Part shown: one piece after another, positions 27,711 through 35,361 of the stretch
How positions within the stretch are numbered: the first letter of the stretch is position 1
How the letters are laid out: every line of letters begins with the position of its first letter
Assembly (NCBI GenBank): GCA_964536805.1
Contig: CAZHYQ010000002.1
Span: 1-64,000, forward strand
From: Longilinea sp964536805
GTDB taxonomy: Bacteria > Chloroflexota > Anaerolineae > Anaerolineales > Anaerolineaceae
Length of the DNA: 64,000 nucleotides
Direction: 5' to 3'
The notes under the pieces: generated by a model
Told to the model about the DNA's origin: nothing
The model's input: the letters and a program-made list of their open reading frames with translations, nothing else
The model's database searches: none
Translations under genes and position numbers: made by a program

Positions 27711-28436
27711 GTGATAAATAACGGATCGGAAAATCGTAATTACAGGTATCTCGACCTGGTGATGGCACTTTTTGTCACTGTCCTAATTGTCAGCAACATA
27801 GCCTCATCAGCAAAAATCGTGGATTGGGGTTTCTCGATTGCCGGATTGCGCCTGGCTTTCGATGCCGGAACCATCCTTTTCCCCATCAGTTATATCTTCG
27901 GCGACGTGTTGACCGAAGTATACGGCTTCAAGAAATCGCGGCGTGTCATCTGGACTGGCTTCGCATGTCTGGCGCTTGCTTCTGTGGTGTTCGGCATCGT
28001 GCGCGTATTACCTGGCGAAGCCATTTGGCAGGGTTATGCCGGCCAACCAGCCTATAACGCCATTTTGGGCGGCATGAGTACTGGCGGCATCGTGCTGGCT
28101 TCCCTGACCGCTTACCTGGTTGGCGAGTTCAGCAACTCGGTCATCCTGGCGCGTTTGAAGGTCGTGACCAACGGTAAATGGTTGTGGTTGCGTACCATCT
28201 CCAGCACGCTGGTCGGCGAAGGCGTTGATTCGCTCATTTTCATCCTGGTTGCCACACTGGCAGGCGTGTTCCCCTGGGAATTGTTTGGGACGTTGGTCCT
28301 GACCAACTACATCTTCAAAGTAAGCATCGAGGTCTTAATGACTCCTGCCACCTACGGCGTTGTCGCATTCCTCAAACGTGCCGAGAGTGAAGATTACTAC
28401 GACCGGCACACGCGCTTTAACCCGTTTGGGATTTAA
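27711..28436 (+). CDS. yhhQ: Queuosine precursor transporter (YhhQ/VUT family)
   Basis: A 241-residue inner-membrane transporter of the VUT family that imports queuosine precursors (preQ0/preQ1). About six membrane segments, with family signatures VSNIASSAKI, FPISYIFGDVLTEVYGFKKSRRVIW, GEFSNSVILARLK and LVGEGVDSLIFI. The start is GTG, with AGGA 7 bases upstream. With the TGT-like gene 4 kb away it suggests the cell salvages rather than makes the Q base. It overlaps the convergent rsmI stop by 4 bases. Confidence 0.92.
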   Translation: MINNGSENRNYRYLDLVMALFVTVLIVSNIASSAKIVDWGFSIAGLRLAFDAGTILFPISYIFGDVLTEVYGFKKSRRVIWTGFACLALASVVFGIVRVLPGEAIWQGYAGQPAYNAILGGMSTGGIVLASLTAYLVGEFSNSVILARLKVVTNGKWLWLRTISSTLVGEGVDSLIFILVATLAGVFPWELFGTLVLTNYIFKVSIEVLMTPATYGVVAFLKRAESEDYYDRHTRFNPFGI

Positions 28437-29188
28437 TCACGGCCAATTTCCTCCGCAGCGTACCGTTCTGTTTGTGCATCGTTCTTATATTTATTGCGTT
28501 TGACAGGTTTATCAGCCGGGGTCTCTTCCTTGCCGGCGATCACCACGCAATACTCGCCGCGCGGCGGGTTGGCAATCACCCAATCGATCAGTTCGCTCAA
28601 ACTGCCTCGCTGGACAGTTTCAAATAGCTTTGTGAGATCATTGGCAACAGCCGTGCGCCGATCGCCATAAACAGCTAACGCGTCCTGTAAGAATGCCAGC
28701 AGGCGGTATGGACTTTCGTAAAAGATCAACGTATGGGGCGACTGGCTGTCAATCTCTAGAAACCGCCGGCGTGGCCCACCCTTGTGCGGTGCAAAACCGC
28801 GGAAAGTGAAACTGTTCACCGGCAAACCGGAAAGGATTACCGCCATGATCAGTGCCGTCGGGCCGGGAATGGCTGAGAGTTCCAAGCCCTCGGCGATTAC
28901 GCTACGCACCAGGATGAAGCCGGGATCCGAAACAGCAGGCGTGCCGGCATCCGTCACCAGCGCCACATTTTGCCCATTGCGCAGCAATTCGAGGATTTTC
29001 GGCAGGACGCGCTCTTCATTATCTTCGCGAAAGGATAATTGCGGCTTGCGAATCTCAAAGTGCTTAAGCAAGAATCCGGTCTTGCGGGTGTCCTCGCTGA
29101 TCACCAGATCCGCGCCTCTCAGCGTATCCAGTGCGCGCGCTGTAATATCCCCCAGGTTACCGATCGGAGTAGATACCAGATAAAGCAT
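28433..29188 (-). CDS. rsmI: 16S rRNA 2'-O-ribose C1402 methyltransferase
   Basis: Tetrapyrrole-methylase-fold enzyme that 2'-O-methylates C1402 of 16S rRNA at the P site. At 251 residues it shows the family signatures LYLVSTPIGNLGDITARAL, SEDTRKTGFLLKHF, LVTDAGTPAVSDPG, IPGPTALIMAV and FYESPYRL. It acts next to the positions expected for RsmE and the Rmt/RsmF-like enzymes nearby. The stop overlaps that of yhhQ. The stretch 29189-29426 between this gene and the subtilase holds no gene or structure I recognise. Confidence 0.95.
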   Translation of the reverse strand: MLYLVSTPIGNLGDITARALDTLRGADLVISEDTRKTGFLLKHFEIRKPQLSFREDNEERVLPKILELLRNGQNVALVTDAGTPAVSDPGFILVRSVIAEGLELSAIPGPTALIMAVILSGLPVNSFTFRGFAPHKGGPRRRFLEIDSQSPHTLIFYESPYRLLAFLQDALAVYGDRRTAVANDLTKLFETVQRGSLSELIDWVIANPPRGEYCVVIAGKEETPADKPVKRNKYKNDAQTERYAAEEIGRD

Positions 29189-29426
29189 GGCATAAACCTA
29201 ATGGAAAGATTCTGACTTGAAAATCAACCATCGAGAGTATAACATGGTTCATAAACTGGCCATTTACATGCATAGACCCGTCCAATTAATCATCCAACGT
29301 AAAGGAATGCTGGCCTGACCCTGCATGGCACCATTAGCGGAGCAACGGCACAACCCTGCAAGTGCCTATGCAGCGCTTTCGAAGAAGCAGACCGACCACT
29401 CTTTTAGAAAAAGAGACTAGAGCCAG

Positions 29427-30887
29427 CTACTTGTTAATCAAAGGCACAAATACTTTCTTGTTCAGCACAGGCGGAGTCGGAATTGCCGCCAAAGCCTGCA
29501 TCAGGCGGATGCGTGGTTTGCTGATGTTATTACGGGAATCGCTGACCATCAACCCGGTGGAAGTCAACGCATTCAGCACCTGGTCGACAGATAGCCGGGG
29601 ATTTTTGGATTTCATCACAGCCCAGGCGCCGGCAACATGCGGGGCTGCCATGGAGGTTCCCTGAAGGTTGGCATAAGCGCCGCCCGGTACAGAGGAATAG
29701 ATCACGGCACCCGGAGCCAGCAATTTGAGGAAACTGGCACTGTTTGAAAAGCTTGAAACGACATCCGTTGTGGCACCGTCGCTCCCATCCCCGGTCGATC
29801 CAACGCTGACTGCGCTTGAAATGCAGGCTGGCGCGCTAAGCCCGTTGGTATAACCGTTATTTCCTGAGGCGATCACTGTGGCGATTCCAACGGCGCGCAG
29901 TTGATCAATGATCGGTTTACGCGAGTCACTGTCACAGTAACCGGTGTAACTTCCACCGCCAAGACTCATATTGACGGAGGCGATTTGATAGGTTCCACGC
30001 AGCAGGTAGATCCGTTCCAGCCCTTTGATCTGATCGGAGGTCCAGGTCAGTGCGCACGGTATGGGCGATGTTTGACAATATGTGGCCGAATCAAATCGCG
30101 AGAAAACCTGCATTGCGATGATCCTGGCATCCTTGGCCACGCCCGAAAAACTAGTTCCCTTGCCAGCCGCGATGCCGGCCACATGGGTTCCATGCTCGCA
30201 GCCGTAAATGGTAAGATTACAATTGACACCCGATCCGACGGCTGTCGTCGCAGTCACGCCGCCCGGACAAACAGAGGTGGATCCATAATTGGGATCGGTA
30301 GTGGAATAGCAGCCTTCCGAAACCACCTTGCCCGTCAGAAAGGGATGCGTCTTGTCGACGCCGGTGTCTAAAATCGCCACCGTTTGCCCATTGCCAGTGA
30401 AGCCGCTGGCCCAGGCTGCCGTTGCGCCGATCAAGGGCGTGCTTTCAGCCAGCGTGGGTGCATCCGGCAGGTCCTCCTGGACGGCAATTACCAGACCGGA
30501 ATCCAGCGCTGCCTTCAAGCCCTCTGCATTTAGGGTCGCCACCACCAGCGGCACTGTTTCAAATTGGTAGGGTTCATCGAGGGCCAATCCTGCAATGCGC
30601 TCAATCAGCGCCTGCTGAATTTGCGCGATATCCTCACGCTGGGCATCCACGGCTGCTGTCCCAGCCAAAGTGGCCTCCGGCTGGAAGGCAGTGTTAAGCG
30701 TAAATATGACGCGCAGGCTGCGTTGCTGGACCGCTTTTTCAAGCAAAAGCTGCGCCTGCGGCGAATTATAGAGATCTGTAAGGCTCTCCGAGCCGGATTG
30801 CGCCGCCACAGGTGCCGAAGTGAACAGCAGAATCGACAATCCGATCGAAACGATCAACACGCGGCGGAATACCGATAAGAATTGCAC
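29427..30887 (-). CDS. Secreted subtilisin-like serine protease (S8)
   Basis: An exported protease of 486 residues from a GTG start at 30887, chosen because AAAGGAG lies 5 bases upstream and it yields a clean signal peptide (RR then hydrophobic core, cleavage after PVAA, about 29). Then an inhibitor-I9-like propeptide (about 55-140) and the S8 domain: D174 (AILDTGVD), H232 (CEHGTHVAG), N343 (ASGNNG) and S412 (GTSMAAPHVAG). Eight or so Cys residues suggest disulfides outside the cell. The C-terminus ends KKVFVPLINK, a short hydrophobic PL motif resembling the ends of many Chloroflexota secreted proteins. Single gene. Confidence 0.93.
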   Translation of the reverse strand: MQFLSVFRRVLIVSIGLSILLFTSAPVAAQSGSESLTDLYNSPQAQLLLEKAVQQRSLRVIFTLNTAFQPEATLAGTAAVDAQREDIAQIQQALIERIAGLALDEPYQFETVPLVVATLNAEGLKAALDSGLVIAVQEDLPDAPTLAESTPLIGATAAWASGFTGNGQTVAILDTGVDKTHPFLTGKVVSEGCYSTTDPNYGSTSVCPGGVTATTAVGSGVNCNLTIYGCEHGTHVAGIAAGKGTSFSGVAKDARIIAMQVFSRFDSATYCQTSPIPCALTWTSDQIKGLERIYLLRGTYQIASVNMSLGGGSYTGYCDSDSRKPIIDQLRAVGIATVIASGNNGYTNGLSAPACISSAVSVGSTGDGSDGATTDVVSSFSNSASFLKLLAPGAVIYSSVPGGAYANLQGTSMAAPHVAGAWAVMKSKNPRLSVDQVLNALTSTGLMVSDSRNNISKPRIRLMQALAAIPTPPVLNKKVFVPLINK

Positions 30888-30946
30888 ATCAACTCCTTTG
30901 AGTTTCATTCGGTGTAAACAATCCAATCATGACCATACGGTCCAAT

Positions 30947-31732
30947 TCATGATGCCAGGCGACTGCAGGCTTCCACTGCCAGCCAAAAAAGCGCGGTGCG
31001 CACATCGCCGCGGTCGACCCAGTCGCGAAAATCCCAACCCTCGGGCGAGACCAGGTCCCCGCCGTACGCCACTTCTCCGCAGGTCACGCCGCGGAATTTG
31101 GCGACCGCAAAAAATGCGGCCGCTTCCATTTCCACCACCAGGCAGCCTTCCGCCACCCGGCGGGCACGCCGCGCCTGCGTTTCACGGTAAAAGCCGTCCG
31201 TCGTCCAACTCTTCCCCAGCCGGTAGTCCACCTGGCGGCTGCGCAGCGCAGCTTCCAGGGCTGCCGTGGCCGCGGGGCTCGCCTCAACCTCGCGTGACGG
31301 CGGCAGGTAGTGAAAGGATGTACCTTCATCGCGTACTGCCGAGGTGATGATCACCGGGTGCCCCACCGCGATCCCGCTGTCCAGCACGCCGCAGCCACCG
31401 CAGGCAATGAACTGCCGCCCGCCGGAGGATATGGCCTCTTCCATAAAGCCCGCTGCCAGCGGCGCACCGACGCCGGGGTGCAGCACCAACAGACTGACGC
31501 CGTTATGCTCAACGCTGTAAACCGGGTTCATCCCGGCCTCCGAACGCAGGTACCCGATCACGGTCAGCTTGCCGGACTGCGCCAGTGCATCCAGCACATC
31601 GCGAAAAAAACACAGCACCCAGCGCTGGGGCAGGTTCTCCATGTGGAGCGCATCGTGCGGGTTGATGATCGCATTGGGATCCGGGTCAAATTCGATCAGG
31701 GGAATCTGGTTGAATGCATTCGGTGTTGTCAT
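30947..31732 (-). CDS. Nucleoside phosphorylase (uridine phosphorylase-like)
   Basis: A 261-residue PNP/UDP-family enzyme that splits nucleosides with phosphate. Phosphate and ribose motifs are visible: VLHPGVGAPLAAGFMEEAISSG, FIACGGCGVL, and the family-typical VVEMEAAAFFAVAKFRG, in which E contacts the ribose. AAGG precedes the ATG. It runs in the same direction as the subtilase but they do not look functionally linked; gene order with the AlkD-like protein suggests a small salvage/repair cluster. Base specificity is not readable. Confidence 0.88.
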   Translation of the reverse strand: MTTPNAFNQIPLIEFDPDPNAIINPHDALHMENLPQRWVLCFFRDVLDALAQSGKLTVIGYLRSEAGMNPVYSVEHNGVSLLVLHPGVGAPLAAGFMEEAISSGGRQFIACGGCGVLDSGIAVGHPVIITSAVRDEGTSFHYLPPSREVEASPAATAALEAALRSRQVDYRLGKSWTTDGFYRETQARRARRVAEGCLVVEMEAAAFFAVAKFRGVTCGEVAYGGDLVSPEGWDFRDWVDRGDVRTALFWLAVEACSRLAS

Positions 31733-31753
31733 CAGGCTGCCTTGAGTGTGTAA

Positions 31754-32437
31754 TTAACGCGCTGGTTTTTCCAGTTCGCGCAGCGCGTCGCGCGCAATCC
31801 AACGCGCGCTGCTGGAATCGATTTCCAGCATCTGCCGTGCGGTGGCAATGGCACGCTCGCGCAGCGCCGGGTTGCGTTTGCCGATCTGGCGCAACGCCCA
31901 GTTGACCGCTTTGCGCACGAAATTACGTTCGTCGATGGCGTAGCGCATCATCAACGAAAAATAGGGCTCAAAGGCGGCGTCCGGCAGCTCCTTGCGGTGA
32001 ACAGCCTGCACGGCCATCAACACAAACCCGGCGCGGCGCACGAATTCCTCCGGTCGGAGGGGCCAGGCCAGCGCCATTTCTGAGCCCAGAGGGTGCGGAC
32101 CGAACAGGTTCATACACACCTGGTCGCACACATCCCACGAGTCGAAATCCGCCGCCCAGGCGTCCATTTGCTCACGCGTCAACGCCTGCGGTTCGTCCAC
32201 CAGGCTCGCCAGGATGCGCGCCTCGTGAATATTCGTCGCCCACAATTCCAGTGCCAGGGCATGGCTGCGCTGCCGTCCTTTGGCCAGCGCGCGCACCTGC
32301 GGCATGGAAACACCCAACTGCCCGGCGGCACGAATGCCGAAATGCTGCTGCCCTTCCACGTTATGCGGATCGGCCAGCGCATTCAAGCGCGCCAGGATCT
32401 CATCTAGCTGCAGCGGCGATTCTTTATGCGGGGTCAT
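31754..32437 (-). CDS. AlkD-like DNA alkylation repair protein
   Basis: A 227-residue all-helical HEAT-like repeat protein of the AlkD family (DNA glycosylases for N3/N7-alkylated bases). Typical elements are GVSMPQVRALAKG, EARILASLVDEP, WDVCDQVC, and FVRRAGFVLMAVQAVHRK followed by NFVRKAVNWALRQIGKRNPAL. The last helices carry many Arg residues suited to DNA backbone contact. It overlaps the DNA methyltransferase gene upstream by 14 bases, suggesting cotranscription. Confidence 0.85.
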   Translation of the reverse strand: MTPHKESPLQLDEILARLNALADPHNVEGQQHFGIRAAGQLGVSMPQVRALAKGRQRSHALALELWATNIHEARILASLVDEPQALTREQMDAWAADFDSWDVCDQVCMNLFGPHPLGSEMALAWPLRPEEFVRRAGFVLMAVQAVHRKELPDAAFEPYFSLMMRYAIDERNFVRKAVNWALRQIGKRNPALRERAIATARQMLEIDSSSARWIARDALRELEKPAR

Positions 32438-33272
32438 AATCGATCCATTCGATGTTCTCGCATCCAGCGAAGCGTTTGGCCATCACCTGCATGGCCTGCG
32501 GATTGCTGTCGATGAGGATAAAATTACGCTCCAACTCCAGGCAGACCGCACCGGTGGTGCCGCTGCCGGAAAAGAAGTCCAGCACCACCCCGCCCGGCGG
32601 CGAGGAGGCTCGCACGATGCGCCGCAGTATACCCAGCGGCTTCTGGGTGGGGTAACCGGTTTTCTCGCGGCTGTTGGTCGGTACGATGGTGTGCCACCAG
32701 GTGTCGGTGGGCAGCTTGCCGCGGGCCGCCTTTTCGGGTCCCACCAACCCTGGCGCCATGTAGGGAATGCGCTCGATATCGTCCACGTTATAGATGTAAT
32801 TATGCGGATCCTTCGCATACCAAAGGATGTTGTCGTGTTTGGCTGGCCACTTCTTCCTGGTGCGCCCGCCATAATCGTACGCCCAGATGATCTCGTTGAG
32901 AAACGACTCGCGCCCGAAAATGCCGTCCAACAGCACCTTGCAATAATGCACTTCGCGGTAGTCGATGTGAAAATACAGGCTGCCGTTGGCTTTCAACAGC
33001 CGGCGCGCCTCGATCATGCGCGGCTCGAGGAAGCCCAGGTAATCATCGAACTGGTCCTGGTATGCGCGCTCGCCCAGCGAAACTGTGCGGTAGCTGCGCC
33101 CCTGGAAGCCCACCCGGTCGCCGTTCTGCTCGTCCTGCACGGTGTGCAGCTGCTTGCGCGCCTGCGTTCGACCGGTGTTGAACGGCGGGTCGATGTAGAT
33201 CAGGTCGATTGATTCAGAGGGAAGAGACTGAAGGACGGGCAGATTGTCAGCGAAGTAGATGCGATTGGGCAT
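32424..33272 (-). CDS. Orphan DNA methyltransferase (N6-adenine/N4-cytosine, beta-type order)
   Basis: A 282-residue amino-methyltransferase. The catalytic motif DPPFNTG lies near the N-terminus (D28-G34), and the SAM motif VLDFFSGSGTTG near residues 228-240, with the target-recognition region between; this is the beta-class order. No restriction gene is adjacent, so it looks like an orphan methyltransferase. TAAAAT (minus strand 33284-33279) ends 6 bases before the ATG, so the message is predicted to be exactly leaderless. The target sequence is unknown. Confidence 0.85.
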   Translation of the reverse strand: MPNRIYFADNLPVLQSLPSESIDLIYIDPPFNTGRTQARKQLHTVQDEQNGDRVGFQGRSYRTVSLGERAYQDQFDDYLGFLEPRMIEARRLLKANGSLYFHIDYREVHYCKVLLDGIFGRESFLNEIIWAYDYGGRTRKKWPAKHDNILWYAKDPHNYIYNVDDIERIPYMAPGLVGPEKAARGKLPTDTWWHTIVPTNSREKTGYPTQKPLGILRRIVRASSPPGGVVLDFFSGSGTTGAVCLELERNFILIDSNPQAMQVMAKRFAGCENIEWIDYDPA

Positions 33273-33353
33273 GGGTGGATTTTAACACAGACGCTGTGGG
33301 AAATTATTATTCCTTCAACAACCGCTTTCCCTATCTCCCTGGAAATGCTGGGA

Positions 33354-33644
33354 TTAAATCAAAACTAATGCCAGTGGATCGGTAAATGGATCCACCTCAG
33401 CCAGCTCCAGGTCAGCGATTGCCAGATCCACCCGGCACTGTAAAAGCACCTCCAGAAACCGTTTCAACTTGCAGTACTCATCGAAGGTAACCGGCGCCAT
33501 GGGTTGGTAAATCAAATCGAGTTCGCGTTTGCGAATGAATCCTTGCTGCACAGGCGGTCCAAACAGCACCAGGCGCGCGACCCCCAACTTGGTCAGCACT
33601 GCGTGCCAGGGTTCGATTTGGGAAATAATTTCTTCAAGGCTCAT
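33354..33644 (-). CDS. Degenerate MNT-type nucleotidyltransferase-like protein
   Basis: A 96-residue protein resembling the small nucleotidyltransferases of MNT/HEPN systems: VARLVLFGPPVQQGFIRKRELDLIYQ, ending in a strand-rich VDLAIADLEL. The canonical GS-x10-DxD site is altered: GS reads GP and the first Asp of DxD is Glu (ELDL). It is therefore probably a weak or inactive enzyme, or a relative with changed function. No HEPN partner is adjacent. Confidence 0.55.
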   Translation of the reverse strand: MSLEEIISQIEPWHAVLTKLGVARLVLFGPPVQQGFIRKRELDLIYQPMAPVTFDEYCKLKRFLEVLLQCRVDLAIADLELAEVDPFTDPLALVLI

Positions 33645-33690
33645 ACCGATAATCCCTATTCTTTCACCAATAATATCGACGGATGTACCC

Positions 33691-34257
33691 TCACTGGACC
33701 GATATTACGCTGGCGTAATGCGCACGAAACTCCTCCTCCAGCAGATCCATGAAGATGACATCGTAGGCTTTCCCGCCGATCCACCGGGCCTCGCGCCGCC
33801 GGCCAATCTCGTGAAAACCAAGCCGCTGATATGCGTGGATGGCGCGCTCGTTGTAGGCGAACACGCCCAGCATGATGTTGTGCAGGTTGAGCAGGTTAAA
33901 GCCAAAATCCAGCAGCAGACGTATGGCTTCCTGTCCGTAACCTTTGCCCCAATATTCCTTTTCACCGATAAATATGCCGATCATCGCGTTCCGGTCAACC
34001 AGGTTGACGCCAAACAACAGGCAGCGCCCAATAGCCCTGTTGGTGGATTTCTCAACAATGGTGAAAACGTGGTCCTGCCGTTGAGCTGTTTCACTCACAT
34101 CCCGCTGTGCCCGTTCGAGGCCATAGGTCATGTAGGCTTCATCGCCCAGCGGCACGCTCACCGCCAGGTCATTCAGCCAGCCAGCCCACAGCGCGGCATC
34201 CTCCGGCGCAACCGGCGATAGGTAAACGCGTTCACCGTTCACTTTTGCAAAATACAT
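33691..34257 (-). CDS. GNAT acetyltransferase (RimJ/RimL-like)
   Basis: A 188-residue GCN5-related N-acetyltransferase using acetyl-CoA. It begins VNGERVYLSPVAPEDA, and the CoA loop is seen at EKEYWGKGYGQEAIRLLLDFGFN, followed by LHNIMLGVFAYNERAIHAYQRLGF, the typical RimL-like motif B. GGGAG lies before the ATG. The target could be a protein N-terminus or a small molecule; not resolvable. It appears to be a stand-alone gene. Confidence 0.9.
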   Translation of the reverse strand: MYFAKVNGERVYLSPVAPEDAALWAGWLNDLAVSVPLGDEAYMTYGLERAQRDVSETAQRQDHVFTIVEKSTNRAIGRCLLFGVNLVDRNAMIGIFIGEKEYWGKGYGQEAIRLLLDFGFNLLNLHNIMLGVFAYNERAIHAYQRLGFHEIGRRREARWIGGKAYDVIFMDLLEEEFRAHYASVISVQ

Positions 34258-34408
34258 GCTGTTCTCCCAAAAACCGTGGGTGGTTTCCCCTGCTTGCGGG
34301 GGTAATCAAGGATATGAAGTATCATTTTAGCATAGAGCGTCGGGCATTTCCCGGTTTGAGTTAGTGCGAATGCGAAAAACATTTACAAGAAACGACGTTG
34401 TAAAGCAC

Positions 34409-34455
34409 TTGACAGCCGCTGTGAAGCGATTACAATTTGTGTAATTTATACACAA
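34409..34455 (+). promoter_or_regulatory. Promoter with palindromic operator for the nicotinamidase-like gene
   Basis: TTGACA (34409-34414), 16-base spacer, TACAAT (34431-34436). Directly after the -10 lies a 19-base inverted repeat TTGTGTA-N5-TACACAA (34437-34455), covering the expected transcription start, the classic place for a repressor. The regulator is unknown. Confidence 0.7.
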
Positions 34456-34506
34456 AGTCTGGCATCGATCACTCTTGCATCGGTGACTGAAAAAGGAGTA
34501 GCGAGC

Positions 34507-35214
34507 ATGCCTGAACCTCTCACCCTTAATGGAAAATCCTATCTATCCTACCTGGATACATGGCTGGCTGGCCTGCCTGAAAAAACGCTGGAGGAAGTTG
34601 CACCGATCCCGGGCGAAACAGCCGTTTTTTCAGTGGATTTGATTAAAGGTTTCTGCAGCATCGGACCGCTGGCCAGCCCGCGCGTCAACAGCATTGTTCC
34701 AGCTTGCGTGGCCTTGTTCAAACGCGCCTGGACGCGCGGAATCCGCCACATCGTTCTCACCCAGGATACGCACGAACCGGACGCGGTCGAGTTCGGTTCC
34801 TTTCCGCCGCACTGCATCCGCGGCAGCCAGGAATCCGAAACGGTGGAAGCCATTCAATCGCTGCCCTTTTATCCCGAAATGACGATCATCGAGAAGAACT
34901 CGATCCATTCCGGACTGAACACCGGCCTGAATGCCTGGCTTGCAGATCACCCCGAGATCAACACCTTCCTGATCGTCGGCGATTGCACCGATCTATGCGT
35001 TTATCAGATTGCCATGCACCTGCGCCTGGATGCCAATGCCCGCCAGCTGCAGCGGCGTGTTGTCATCCCGGCCAATTGCGTGGATACCTATGACACCCCG
35101 GTCAAGGTTGCGCTTGCCCAGGGCATCCCTCCGCATCCTGGCGATTTCCTGCACGCCACCTTCCTCCACCACATGGCGCTGAACGGTATAGAGGTAGTGG
35201 CAAAGATCCTGTAA
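34507..35214 (+). CDS. Nicotinamidase/isochorismatase-family hydrolase
   Basis: A 235-residue cysteine hydrolase with the PncA-type site: D44 (FSVDL), K130 (IEKNSIHSG), C164 (CTDLCVYQ), and metal ligands D87, H89 (QDTHEPDA) and H102 (FPPHC). Nicotinamidases convert nicotinamide to nicotinate in NAD salvage. The start at 34507 follows AAAGGAG by 8 bases; an upstream ATG at 34483 lacks such a site. It is a single gene with an operator-bearing promoter and a strong terminator. Other isochorismatase-like amidases remain possible. Confidence 0.85.
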   Translation: MPEPLTLNGKSYLSYLDTWLAGLPEKTLEEVAPIPGETAVFSVDLIKGFCSIGPLASPRVNSIVPACVALFKRAWTRGIRHIVLTQDTHEPDAVEFGSFPPHCIRGSQESETVEAIQSLPFYPEMTIIEKNSIHSGLNTGLNAWLADHPEINTFLIVGDCTDLCVYQIAMHLRLDANARQLQRRVVIPANCVDTYDTPVKVALAQGIPPHPGDFLHATFLHHMALNGIEVVAKIL

Positions 35215-35223
35215 AGAGAATTT

Positions 35224-35294
35224 CATCCTGAGTCCCTGAAAGGGCTCAAGGATCTCATTTCTCAGTTTAGATCCTTCGCCTTCGGCTCAGGATG
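35224..35294. repeat. Inverted repeat (CATCCTGAG...CTCAGGATG)
   Basis: Left arm 35224-35255 (CATCCTGAG ... AAGGATCT) matches the reverse complement of right arm 35269-35294 (AGATCCTT ... CTCAGGATG), with a 6-base surplus in the left arm. It resembles a dispersed intergenic stem-loop element common in environmental genomes. It stands just before the terminator shared by two convergent genes. Confidence 0.7.
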
Positions 35295-35309
35295 ACAATC
35301 CAATGATAA

Positions 35310-35341
35310 AAAACGGACTGGCAGGTTCACCAGTCCGTTTT
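35310..35341. terminator. Bidirectional terminator between convergent genes
   Basis: AAAACGGACTGG (35310-35321) pairs with CCAGTCCGTTTT (35330-35341): a 12-bp perfect stem with an 8-base loop, A-tract on one side and T-tract on the other, serving both the nicotinamidase-like gene and the minus-strand lipoprotein. Confidence 0.9.
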
Positions 35342-35361
35342 GCTTTCTTCTTACTTCAGCC

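Noticed and set aside
29189..29426. Intergenic stretch before the subtilase, possibly an ncRNA
   Set aside because: No convincing promoter, stem-loop or conserved motif was seen.
30820..31347. Plus-strand open frame rich in Arg and Pro (175 codons)
   Set aside because: Opposite strand of the nucleoside phosphorylase; composition is typical of a GC-rich shadow frame.
32280..33212. Long plus-strand open frame (310 codons) opposite the AlkD-like and DNA methyltransferase genes
   Set aside because: It is antisense to two genes with clear catalytic motifs; its own translation has no family features and biased composition.
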